The notes: generated by a model from the letters alone, not told the origin. 7,973 nt of DNA from Bacteroidales bacterium UBA1181 (GCA_002310215.1 DBYR01000034.1:1-7973); one strand, 5' to 3'; positions 1 through 6,251 are shown, numbered from the stretch's first letter. Translations and numbers: made by a program.

Positions 1-237
1 TGCGTATTACCTCAAGTCGCATCGTGGGGTAAGGGGATGGTGGCTACATATTGATGTTGTGCTGTTGCTTTTTACTGAAAGCTGCTACTAACGACTCATA
101 AATCTACCCTTAATCGTGTATTGGATGATAGTTGCGGATTTTAGGATTTATACAAGACTTTTTTAATAATCACATAAAATGGATGTTTAACACATAAAAT
201 ATTATAGTCTTATTCTATATTTATTAAAATTGTGTAA
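1..237. other. Intergenic stretch, no gene supported
   Basis: I see no supported gene here. Plus-strand frames are open from the window edge only to 54 (frame 1), 92 (frame 2) and 33 (frame 3). The tail of a gene entering from the left is possible but has no recognisable sequence. Positions 120-237 are very AT-rich and contain the 10-base direct repeat CACATAAAAT at 171-180 and 191-200, exactly 20 bp apart. This stretch is downstream of the RloB-family gene. I found no convincing hairpin-plus-T-run terminator for that gene. Confidence 0.5.
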
Positions 238-852
238 CTAAAGATTTTGCGAATCCTCCAACATCTTCATTAGTTGCCCTAATTCAGAGAAAGTGTATTC
301 TCTGCCACTCATCTGTTTTTCTTCCAACGAATGATTGGCATTGGCTGTAGCAGCATTGAGGCTACCTCCATTACGTTCAAAGTAACTATGGAGTCCCTTA
401 CTCTTTATGAAGTAATCTATCGTTTTCCGATATTCCACACACTGGTTCAAATCTTTTAACAGTAATTCTTGATCCTCGTATGGACGTGATGTATAGCGGA
501 AATAGTATAGGAAGAATAGTTCTGTGCAGCGGTGTGTCTCGAAGAACTCGACCTCGCAGTAGATACCTTTCTTGGGTTGGTTGATGGGCTTGGCATACTT
601 GGCCTTTAGCTTCTGATATTGTGAACGCTCCGACTCTTTGTCCTTCGTGTCCATGTCGATGATGCAGAATATGTGGCTGTAGCCCATGGCAATGCCTTCT
701 TCTATCTTCGCTTCAAGTTCCTTGAGGTTTGTATGCTTGGGGTAGTCTGGTTTGATAGTCAGGCGCTTGAATACATCGCACAAGGATTTGAAGTAAAAGA
801 ACTCTGTAGGTCCTTCACCCAAGATGAGTGCTGTTTGACGTTGCTTTCCCAT
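238..852 (-). CDS. RloB-family protein (AbiLii-like), putative anti-phage effector
   Basis: A 204-residue protein resembling the RloB family, small proteins with a TOPRIM-like acidic core found beside ABC-type ATPases in abortive-infection (AbiL) and R-M-linked loci. Visible features: the N-terminal strand and acidic motif LILGEGPTEFFYF (E13, E17), the hydrophobic strand ending in IIDMDTKD (D66, D68), and FETHRCTELFFLYYF (105-118), which occupies the place of the family's NPxFExWLLLHF block. Length is normal for the family. The ATG lies 1 nt after the ATPase stop (TGATATG), with a GGAGG six bases upstream inside the ATPase's last codons, so the two genes should be co-translated. By family analogy it would be the nuclease-like or toxic arm controlled by the ATPase; the target is unknown. 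The block at 105-118 diverges from the usual consensus. Family confidence is good, mechanism low. Confidence 0.75.
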   Translation of the reverse strand: MGKQRQTALILGEGPTEFFYFKSLCDVFKRLTIKPDYPKHTNLKELEAKIEEGIAMGYSHIFCIIDMDTKDKESERSQYQKLKAKYAKPINQPKKGIYCEVEFFETHRCTELFFLYYFRYTSRPYEDQELLLKDLNQCVEYRKTIDYFIKSKGLHSYFERNGGSLNAATANANHSLEEKQMSGREYTFSELGQLMKMLEDSQNL

Positions 853-853
853 A

Positions 854-2131
854 TCAATCCTCCAGATTTATAAAGATACTACCCAGTTCTGGTTTTGCAC
901 CTAATCGGCCAATGCGATAAGAGTTATACAGAGACAGATTCTTGTGCAATCCAAATGAATCACCACGAGCATACTCGGATGACGCTGTTTCTTTGTCCTT
1001 CTCCACAAACCATACGACACCTCTGTTCTCATTGATTAAATCCTGAGATAGAAGTGTTGTTTCCTGGCTCGTGATAATCAACTGAGATTTCTCTGAGTTA
1101 AAGATGAACACATTAAGATAGTAGTACAGCAAATCATTATGCAAATCCTCTCCTAATTCATCAAGATAATACACGTGAGAACTTGTTATCATATCGTATA
1201 ATGCATCCAATATGCGTATGTATTTTATCGTACCTTTCGACTGCCATTTGAGAGGTATCTCAAAATCGCCTTCCGCAGAATGATTAACAAAGGCTATAGA
1301 TTCTGTCGTAGGCTTAAGAAGGTCTTCTTTCACCTTTTCAGGAAAATCTTGCTTTATAATGCGCTCACGAAGTTCATCTGGCAAAAAACGGTCTTCTATG
1401 ATTGGCCTAAACTCCATAATGTTCAAATCAGCCTTTTGCAACATGAGATTAAAGAACTTACGTTTTGTCGAATCACTATACGCCTCTTTAAGAATTTCAA
1501 CGATACGTTTCTCTCCATCACCATCCACGTCATGATAATTCTTCATAATCCAACTGTATAGCTGATTGAATGGAGCAATATCCTCTTTCAGTGCAACCTT
1601 TCCACAAACAGACAAGACACTATGGTTATTCCATGTATTTTCTCGAATACTTTCTGCTGTCTTATCTTGCAGTTTTAGACTCTGCCCAAACTTAATATTT
1701 GCCTGTACGTTTTCACCGACGAATGAGCGTTCGTAGAATGAAGCTTTTGATTTTTTAGGATAATAGTATAAAACTTCATTTAAAATATATTTCTCGTTAA
1801 ATGTCACACCATAATCATACCTAATACCATCAGCATAGAATGACACATACATTTCTGTGGGCTGATCTTTTGTAAGAGCAAATGGTATTCTATTGATTTC
1901 TGAGGTCACTTTTGATTTCGGATGAACCAATATACTAAAGATTTTATTCAAAGCTATTAGCATATTAGACTTACCAGAAGCATTTGGACCATACAGGATG
2001 CCTAATTTATACAAGAACACACCATCGGCAACTTCTGTAACAAGTTCAGATGAAGGACCCTTAGCTAAGAAACTCAACTCTTGCTTGTCGCGAATGGAAA
2101 GGTAATTTTTTACCCAAAAATCTCGTATCAT
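854..2131 (-). CDS. ABC/AAA15-type ATPase of an AbiL/RloA-like defence module
   Basis: A 425-residue P-loop ATPase of the SMC/ABC-like AAA_15/AAA_21 class, partner of the RloB-family gene directly downstream. It begins with the hallmark IRDFWVKNYLSIRDKQELSF, followed by Walker A GPNASGKS at about 48-55. It has a short signature-like SKGT at about 298-301, Walker B YYLDEL with D324 and E325, and a C-terminal VVWFVEKD block typical of these ATPases. The switch region reads ITSQETTLL, with glutamine (about Q356) where relatives usually have histidine. The open frame extends to a TTG at 2137, but the in-frame ATG at 2131 is preferred because the protein then starts MIRDF, as relatives do. The roughly 280 residues between Walker A and Walker B are likely a coiled-coil/insertion region that senses or binds the partner. 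The class is clear; the specific system name is inference. Confidence 0.8.
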   Translation of the reverse strand: MIRDFWVKNYLSIRDKQELSFLAKGPSSELVTEVADGVFLYKLGILYGPNASGKSNMLIALNKIFSILVHPKSKVTSEINRIPFALTKDQPTEMYVSFYADGIRYDYGVTFNEKYILNEVLYYYPKKSKASFYERSFVGENVQANIKFGQSLKLQDKTAESIRENTWNNHSVLSVCGKVALKEDIAPFNQLYSWIMKNYHDVDGDGEKRIVEILKEAYSDSTKRKFFNLMLQKADLNIMEFRPIIEDRFLPDELRERIIKQDFPEKVKEDLLKPTTESIAFVNHSAEGDFEIPLKWQSKGTIKYIRILDALYDMITSSHVYYLDELGEDLHNDLLYYYLNVFIFNSEKSQLIITSQETTLLSQDLINENRGVVWFVEKDKETASSEYARGDSFGLHKNLSLYNSYRIGRLGAKPELGSIFINLED

Positions 2132-2167
2132 ATCCAAAATATTATATTTGTTTTCGTAATTTTGCTA

Positions 2168-2175
2168 CAAAAATA
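2168..2175 (-). promoter_or_regulatory. Candidate -7 promoter box for the ATPase-RloB operon
   Basis: On the minus strand this reads TATTTTTG, an exact match to the Bacteroidetes -7 consensus TAnnTTTG, with a predicted transcription start near 2162 and an A-rich leader of about 30 nt before the ATG at 2131. No TTG/TTTG -33 element sits 19-21 bp upstream. That position is occupied by the palindrome at 2197-2209 instead, so the promoter could be weak or activator/repressor dependent. Confidence 0.45.
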
Positions 2176-2196
2176 CGAATAATATTTGATATACAT

Positions 2197-2209
2197 GCTA
2201 CATTGTAGC
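2197..2209. promoter_or_regulatory. 13-bp perfect palindrome, possible operator
   Basis: GCTACA-T-TGTAGC is a perfect inverted repeat with 6-bp arms. A third copy of the half-site, GCTACA, lies at 2164-2169, 33 bp away and overlapping the predicted transcription start. The palindrome covers the -33 region of the candidate promoter for the ATPase-RloB pair. A dimeric regulator bound here would block or replace polymerase contact. No regulator gene is visible in the window, so the role is inference. Confidence 0.3.
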
Positions 2210-2298
2210 TAATTTTTGTAATTATCATACGATTTTATATATGTTTAACTCTATAATGTGTGTAGAGATGGCAGATTTGTACGATTTACTGTCCAAAG

Positions 2299-2535
2299 TT
2301 ATTGCCCGATAATCCATTCTTCTTGTGCATCAGCAAAGGGACTGCATTGGATTGTAGTTCGTAATTCCAATCTCTTGACGTCATCACACGCGCGTTGTAA
2401 TAATATGGTATTATCATAGCCTCCGAACTTGCACATCAAGACCCGTATCTCCTCAATGTACAACTGCGACAGCTGTCGCAGTTTTGGATTGCTATCGAAG
2501 AAACAATCCACATAAGCTAACAAAAAACTGCACAT
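2299..2535 (-). CDS. Small hypothetical protein (78 aa)
   Basis: I do not recognise this protein. It has an ATG start, a TAA stop and 78 residues. It looks protein-like: a mixed hydrophobic/charged composition with a probable helix (PKLRQLSQLYIEEIRVLMCK, 17-36), a second helix around DDVKRLELR, and four cysteines (C2, C11, C35, C49) plus C64. There is no signal peptide or clear membrane segment. The sequence before the ATG is A/T-rich, as is usual for Bacteroidetes leaders, but I see no clean promoter. It shares orientation with the ATPase-RloB pair, 167 bp downstream, but a separate candidate promoter lies between them, so I would not assign it to that module. It could be a conserved Bacteroidales small protein or a chance ORF in accessory DNA. 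Confidence 0.45.
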   Translation of the reverse strand: MCSFLLAYVDCFFDSNPKLRQLSQLYIEEIRVLMCKFGGYDNTILLQRACDDVKRLELRTTIQCSPFADAQEEWIIGQ

Positions 2536-2646
2536 TTTTATATTTTTTGTGGTTTTGAAAAGTTAAAAGTGTTAAATCTTCATCTTTTTCACCATTTACA
2601 GAATCTCCATCATTACTTTTCTACCGTTTTAGTCAAAACAAACTGA

Positions 2647-3474
2647 CATACAATAAGTTACAAATACGCATATTATCCTAGCCTATCATCCATCACTCTT
2701 CCTAATTCGATAGAACGGATCAAGCAATACGCTTTCCTTGAGTGTACTGGTTTAAAATCGATCGTTATTCCTAATTCAGTCACATCAATTGGTGACTTCG
2801 CATTTGAAGCTTGTGAGAGTCTAACCTCCGCCACAATCCCTGCCTCTGTCACTTCAATGGGATGTGGGGTGTTCTACCGTTGTGATAATTTGATGATGAA
2901 TATAACCTATGGGAGACCTATGAGTGTGAGAAGTGCGCCGGCACAGTCTGGCGCTATTTATTGTCAGGCAGAAGAGAAACCGTCCGGATGGGATGACGGA
3001 TGGGCTTCTTCTCAGTCTAAGATTGTGTGGGGAGCCCCGATGGTTACGATTGAGGCCGAGCCAGACGATGAAAAATATGGAAGCGTCATCTATGCCGGCA
3101 CTTATTTAGAGGATGGCGAAGCTCTTCTTATAGCACACTCGAAAGCGGGTTATAAATTCATCAAATGGGAGGATGGATGCACAGACAGTGTGCGCACCGT
3201 AAATGTATCTGAGGCGAAGAAGTACAAAGCATTATTCTCTCCTCTTTCCACTGATATACCAACCGTCAAGTCTGACTTTGATGACAGAATGATTTATGGC
3301 ACGAAGGAGGCTATTGTTGTGGAAAGCGCCACAGAGGATATATATGTGTTCAATGTCGCGGGTCAGCTTATTATTCGTCAGCCAGCCACTATGGCACGCA
3401 CTGAAATAGCTGTTTCAAAAGGTGTTTATGTCATAAAAACAGGAGCACGTTCGAAGTTGGTTATTGTAGACTAA
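2647..3474 (+). pseudogene. 5'-truncated BspA-like leucine-rich-repeat surface protein
   Basis: The reading frame is open from 2647 (after TGA at 2644-2646) to TAA at 3472-3474, but has no ATG, GTG or TTG before 2857, which lies inside a repeat. Three LRR_5/BspA-type repeats with an exact 69-bp (23-residue) period are visible: SSITLPNSIERIKQYAF from 2686, KSIVIPNSVTSIGDFAF from 2755 and TSATIPASVTSMGCGVF from 2824. Then come the LRR-associated block IYCQAEEKPSGWDDGW (about 2956), a divergent InlB B-repeat-like domain (3043-3240, with GYKFIKWEDG) and a C-terminal type IX secretion sorting-like tail (VFNVAGQLI ... GVYVIKTG, 3310-3474). An intact homologue would be an exported surface adhesin with a signal peptide and many more repeats. 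Here the N-terminus is absent and unrelated AT-rich sequence adjoins, so this looks like a remnant left by deletion or recombination. Alternatively it is a silent donor cassette. Confidence 0.75.
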
Positions 3475-3493
3475 TCGGTCAGGCACTTTTACC

Positions 3494-3512
3494 CTTCCTA
3501 TAAATAGGGAAG
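3494..3512. repeat. Imperfect hairpin 1 after the surface-protein remnant
   Basis: CTTCCTAT pairs with ATAGGGAAG with one bulged G and a 2-nt spacer, 20 bp after the remnant's stop codon. It is the first of three consecutive inverted repeats. No T-run follows, so a terminator role is uncertain. Confidence 0.4.
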
Positions 3513-3515
3513 TTG

Positions 3516-3539
3516 TTGCCCCAGAATGAGTAGGGGCAA
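3516..3539. repeat. Perfect hairpin 2 (TTGCCCC/GGGGCAA)
   Basis: TTGCCCC at 3516-3522 and GGGGCAA at 3533-3539 form a GC-rich 7-bp stem with a 10-nt loop. It is followed only by TTAAG, so if it terminates the plus-strand remnant it lacks the usual uridine tract. Confidence 0.5.
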
Positions 3540-3541
3540 TT

Positions 3542-3587
3542 AAGTCAGTCGATGGATGGGCTAATCCCCGCATCCACCGACTGACTT
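3542..3587. repeat. Long inverted repeat, 10 bp plus 6 bp stem
   Basis: AAGTCAGTCG (3542-3551) pairs perfectly with CGACTGACTT (3578-3587). After one A/C mismatch, TGGATG (3553-3558) pairs with CATCCA (3571-3576), leaving a 12-nt loop. The 46-nt structure has 16 of 17 stem positions paired. It lies at the junction between the plus-strand remnant and the minus-strand operon. There is no T-run on either side, so it may be a protein-binding or recombination site, a processed RNA hairpin or a bidirectional roadblock. Confidence 0.6.
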
Positions 3588-3606
3588 GGTAAATGCAGGA
3601 GGCAAT

Positions 3607-3629
3607 AAAAAAAGGAGACCGAAGTCTCC
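3607..3629 (-). terminator. Intrinsic terminator of the six-gene operon
   Basis: On the minus strand this reads GGAGAC-TTCG-GTCTCC followed by seven T. That is a 6-bp GC-rich stem with a stable UUCG tetraloop and a uridine tract, the textbook rho-independent layout. It lies about 160 nt beyond the stop codon of the last gene (3792) and faces the right way to end the whole operon. Confidence 0.9.
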
Positions 3630-3791
3630 AATAGATCTAATACCATTTGATTCCTTTTCTGACAGGGGACCTGCCTTTCTCAACGCTAAAATCAACGACA
3701 AGCATAAGGGCAAACTGAAATTCCCTTCTCCCAAGTCCTGCTTCTTCCGCTATGTGAATATTGCGGCAGTTCTTCCTAACTCCACATTGAT
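3630..3791 (-). other. Long 3' tail of the operon with an uninterrupted reading frame
   Basis: Between the last operon stop and the terminator lie about 160 nt. One minus-strand frame is open across nearly all of it, from GAT GTA TTG overlapping the preceding gene's stop to TAG at 3639-3641, about 54 codons. It contains stretches such as NIHIAEEAGLGRREFQFAL and DFSVEKGRSPVRKG. Its only early start would be TTG, and I see no ribosome binding site. The plus strand is also open here. It could be a tiny gene, a decayed fragment, a repeated intergenic element, or a structured 3' UTR/sRNA released near the terminator. I cannot choose between these from sequence alone. Confidence 0.35.
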
Positions 3792-4574
3792 TCAATACAT
3801 CTCATCGTCAGCCACCGAGCCCCGATAGAAGGAGAAATAATAGCTGAGGGTATACCGGAAGCCCCACTTGCCATTCTTCTCGCTGCCGAACCCCGGCACA
3901 TAGGAGTGGTGAATCTTATACGGAGTATCCCCCTTCGTCTTCGCATGAAGCAACGCCTTGAACATCACCTCGACCCCAAGGCAGAAATGCCCCGCCACCG
4001 GCGCTTTCATACCCACGAATGCTTCTCCCCAGCGAGCCGAATTCTTTCCTTTGTACGAAAAGAGATTGCCCGACCGGTCCTCTGTGTTCCACAAGCCATT
4101 GTCTATCGGATAACCGCTGATCTCCGCGTTGAAATCGGGAGAACAGCCGAAATTCACTCCAATGTACGAAATAGGGTTCAGTTTCCTAAGATAATTCTTC
4201 TTCCAAACATTAGCGGAGATACCAACCTTGAAATAGCGTCCATCGACTTCGTAGCACAAGTTCTCCGCAGGGACAGGGTAATCATATTTGCCGCTGGCAT
4301 CGTAAGACTGATACCCGAAGACAAACGTAGGATAGATCCGATGGAAAAGATCCACCTCGAAGCTCGCGTCAAAACCCATGCGGGAAGCGTCGAAGAGGTG
4401 GATGATAGGATCCATGACGTCCACATCCACATAACAGCCATACAGAGCCGTTTGCGGTTTCTCGGAGGCCTTCTTCGACTTGCCCGACTGCCCCTCCGAA
4501 TAGACGGGAACGCAGGATAGCGCAAGCAAGCAAACACTAATAATTCTCCAAATATATCTTGACATTCTGTGCAT
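3792..4574 (-). CDS. Exported outer-membrane protein, DUF6048-like
   Basis: A 260-residue protein with an N-terminal signal (basic MHRMSRYIWR, hydrophobic IISVCLLALSCVPVYS, likely cleavage after about residue 26), then a lysine-rich linker (QSGKSKKASEKPQ). The body is a set of amphipathic, aromatic-rich strands (TFVFGYQSYD, YFKVGISANVW, SYIGVNFGC, AFVGMKAPV, CLGVEVMFKALL) ending with WGFRYTLSYYFSFY. This pattern suggests a small beta-barrel in the outer membrane. It resembles the Bacteroidales DUF6048 proteins found beside DUF6452 lipoproteins; I assign the name from memory of the family, without alignment. The ATG lies 38 nt inside the upstream lipoprotein gene, and a second ATG at 4565 would shorten the overlap. 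It is the last gene before the terminator. Function is unknown. LLALSC superficially resembles a lipobox, but the -3 residue is poor, so an ordinary signal peptide is favoured. Confidence 0.75.
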   Translation of the reverse strand: MHRMSRYIWRIISVCLLALSCVPVYSEGQSGKSKKASEKPQTALYGCYVDVDVMDPIIHLFDASRMGFDASFEVDLFHRIYPTFVFGYQSYDASGKYDYPVPAENLCYEVDGRYFKVGISANVWKKNYLRKLNPISYIGVNFGCSPDFNAEISGYPIDNGLWNTEDRSGNLFSYKGKNSARWGEAFVGMKAPVAGHFCLGVEVMFKALLHAKTKGDTPYKIHHSYVPGFGSEKNGKWGFRYTLSYYFSFYRGSVADDEMY

Positions 4575-5208
4575 CGCTTAAATTAGTTACTGTGGAATCC
4601 ACGACCAACACCGAACCTATGCCATTGTGAAGGTATTTCACATTCTTCAACACATGGGAGACAAAGCACCCACACTCGGCGGAGACGAACTCCACCGTAT
4701 TCGTGTAATCAAAGACCAACGTGTCAAACTCGGGGCGGCTCACCCAATACGTGCTGTCATCGATCGGCCAACGCAGCAAACGGGTCGTGTAGAAATCATC
4801 ATCAAACGTGACCACCTTCGTCTCCTCGTCGATTTTGCACGAAGGGAACGATAGGCTGCCCCAATTCCCCGCCAAACGGACGGACGCGCCTAAGAAGAGC
4901 GTGTCGTATGCGGAATGATCCGTCACCACCGCACAAGCGAACATGCAACGCTCATTGTCATTATCGAGACGCACTTGAGCCGACGATTTTCCACTGCAAT
5001 TTATTATCGAGTCAGTCCCCACCCCCTTCAAAACCAACAAGTAGGGAGAGACTGCGACAGAGGTGTCCATCTCGGAATAGAATAGAACCGTCGTGGGAGC
5101 ATACATCAACTCGTCACAATGGTCATTCCTGCACGACGACAAACAGAGCATGGCCACGCACAACGCGACCAACCAACCTGCCGATAGCCTTAACGTATTC
5201 TTCATCAT
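4537..5208 (-). CDS. Lipoprotein, DUF6452-like
   Basis: A 223-residue lipoprotein with a basic start, hydrophobic segment LVALCVAMLCLSSC and a good lipobox LSSC (C26 as lipid anchor). The mature part begins RNDHCDE, acidic but without a clear Bacteroidetes surface-export run. The remainder is beta-rich with several cysteines (C31, C71, C88, C92, C124, C179, C181) and the block FDTLVFDYTNTVEFVSAECG at 161-180, ending VTNLSDAQNVKIYL. The layout matches the DUF6452 family that sits directly before DUF6048 genes; the name is from memory, not a search. Its first ATG overlaps the nitroreductase stop (ATGA). A second ATG follows at once. Its own 3' end overlaps the next gene by 38 nt, which suggests coupled synthesis and possibly a lipoprotein/barrel complex. 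Biochemical role unknown. Confidence 0.75.
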   Translation of the reverse strand: MMKNTLRLSAGWLVALCVAMLCLSSCRNDHCDELMYAPTTVLFYSEMDTSVAVSPYLLVLKGVGTDSIINCSGKSSAQVRLDNDNERCMFACAVVTDHSAYDTLFLGASVRLAGNWGSLSFPSCKIDEETKVVTFDDDFYTTRLLRWPIDDSTYWVSRPEFDTLVFDYTNTVEFVSAECGCFVSHVLKNVKYLHNGIGSVLVVDSTVTNLSDAQNVKIYLENY

Positions 5209-5720
5209 ATATAGGAAACTATTTCCGACAAATCCTTTCTGTTTTTCTGAGGCACCGATTCAGACGCAGGGAATCCAATAGGAATGATCACACAAGGTTC
5301 CCACTCATCGGAGAGGCCCAACACTCCCTTGCAGGAAGGCACGTCGAAGTTGCACACCCAGCAAGTGCCCAATCCGAGAGAAGCGGCCGCAAGTGTGATA
5401 TGTTCAGTAGCGATCGCCACATCAATATCACAATGGTCCTTCCCGTCAGCAGGACGTTTCCATGAAGCGAAATGGTCACCGCAGACCACAATATAGAGGG
5501 GAGCGGTCGCAAACCACTCTCTGTCGTAACACCCCCGCAAACGAGACTTGGCCTCTTCGCTTCGGACAACGACAAACTTCCACGGTTGTTTGTTGACTGC
5601 GGAAGGAGCCACACGAGCGGATTCCAGCACCTTGCCGAGCAAATCCTCCGGCACAGGACGGGATGAATATCCCCTCACCGAATAGCGTGATTTAGACAAT
5701 TCGAGGAAATCCATAATCAT
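5205..5720 (-). CDS. Short nitroreductase-family FMN oxidoreductase
   Basis: A 171-residue cytoplasmic flavoprotein of the nitroreductase superfamily, expected to bind FMN as a homodimer and use NAD(P)H to reduce nitro, quinone or other electron-poor substrates. Visible motifs: KSRYSVRGYSSRPV (10-23, R12 and R16 for FMN phosphate), APSAVNKQPWKFVVV (38-52), the helix LAAASLGLGTCWV (110-122) and VIIPIGFP (144-151). It belongs to the short form of the family, close to minimal length, and appears complete. Its ATG shares a base with the stop of the upstream gene (TAATG), and its stop overlaps the lipoprotein start (ATGA), so it is translationally coupled on both sides. A second ATG at 5714 is possible. 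Substrate cannot be told from sequence, and its link with the envelope genes around it is unexplained. Confidence 0.88.
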   Translation of the reverse strand: MIMDFLELSKSRYSVRGYSSRPVPEDLLGKVLESARVAPSAVNKQPWKFVVVRSEEAKSRLRGCYDREWFATAPLYIVVCGDHFASWKRPADGKDHCDIDVAIATEHITLAAASLGLGTCWVCNFDVPSCKGVLGLSDEWEPCVIIPIGFPASESVPQKNRKDLSEIVSYI

Positions 5721-6244
5721 TACTTAAACGATTTAACTTCACTCTTCAATGCGCTCAGAGCCAAGTCGATAGGAGTCTCATTCACCGCATTGTAGCGTTC
5801 GATGATCATCTTGGACAGCTCCAAGGCAGGCAGGTCATCCGGCATATCCGAAGCGATGGAATTGATCAGTTGGATCAAGCTATCCTTCGCGTTTCGGGTC
5901 AGCAACCACACATCGTTACCCACATAGATCTGTTGGGTGACATTATGTTCAAACTCCTCTCGTATCGTATTGAGCAACGCCACATGCAGGTCATGCACCT
6001 TCATGTTAGGCAATTGGGTTCTTATCAACAACGACTCAGGCTTCATGCGTTCCAAGAACAAAGCGAGACGCTCGTAAGCGGTCAGTTTCACAGGAGTCAA
6101 CGCCTTCGCGGACTCCTTCTTCATCTCATAGAAGCGGGTACGCTCCGCATTGCGCAAGAGGTCGCGCAGCACGTAATAAGCCGCCAACAACACAAGGATG
6201 CCAGGGATCGTAATCTTCGCTAATTCCAACAAGAACGTCATCAT
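5720..6244 (-). CDS. Membrane-anchored conserved protein, DUF7935-like
   Basis: A 174-residue protein with one N-terminal membrane helix (about 7-26, LAKITIPGILVLLAAYYVL), a charged juxtamembrane stretch (RDLLRNAERTRFYEMKKESAK) likely facing the cytoplasm, and a mostly helical soluble domain beginning LTAYERLALFLERMKPESLL (54-73). The domain includes LHVALLNTIREEFEHN and a conserved-looking VWLLTRNAK (112-120). This matches a widespread uncharacterised Bacteroidetes family, which I believe is catalogued as DUF7935; that name is recalled, not checked. There is a 7-nt gap after the glycosyltransferase stop and a TAATG junction to the nitroreductase. MM at the start gives two possible ATGs three bases apart. 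It could scaffold or regulate the neighbouring membrane glycosyltransferase, but nothing in the sequence proves this. Confidence 0.75.
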   Translation of the reverse strand: MMTFLLELAKITIPGILVLLAAYYVLRDLLRNAERTRFYEMKKESAKALTPVKLTAYERLALFLERMKPESLLIRTQLPNMKVHDLHVALLNTIREEFEHNVTQQIYVGNDVWLLTRNAKDSLIQLINSIASDMPDDLPALELSKMIIERYNAVNETPIDLALSALKSEVKSFK

Positions 6245-6251
6245 ATCTATA

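Noticed and set aside
171..200. Two CACATAAAAT copies as a possible CRISPR or iteron array
   Set aside because: Only two 10-base copies in very AT-rich DNA, with no further units, spacers or associated genes.
2132..2137. TTG start two codons upstream for the ATPase
   Set aside because: The in-frame ATG at 2131 gives the usual short N-terminus before the conserved first strand, and TTG starts are uncommon in this group.
3586..3828. An 80-codon plus-strand frame after the hairpins
   Set aside because: It starts at TTG inside a hairpin, runs through the minus-strand terminator, and ends inside the next gene. The sequence shows no motif. The interval is described instead as an unexplained 3' tail.
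3906..4520. A 204-codon plus-strand frame opposite the outer-membrane protein gene
   Set aside because: Arg/His/Ile-rich with no recognisable motif, lying fully inside a convincing exported-protein gene in a coherent minus-strand operon.
4908..5465. A 185-codon plus-strand frame across the lipoprotein/nitroreductase junction
   Set aside because: It spans two well-supported minus-strand genes, and its composition (Arg, Ser, His, Pro rich) is typical of antisense translation.
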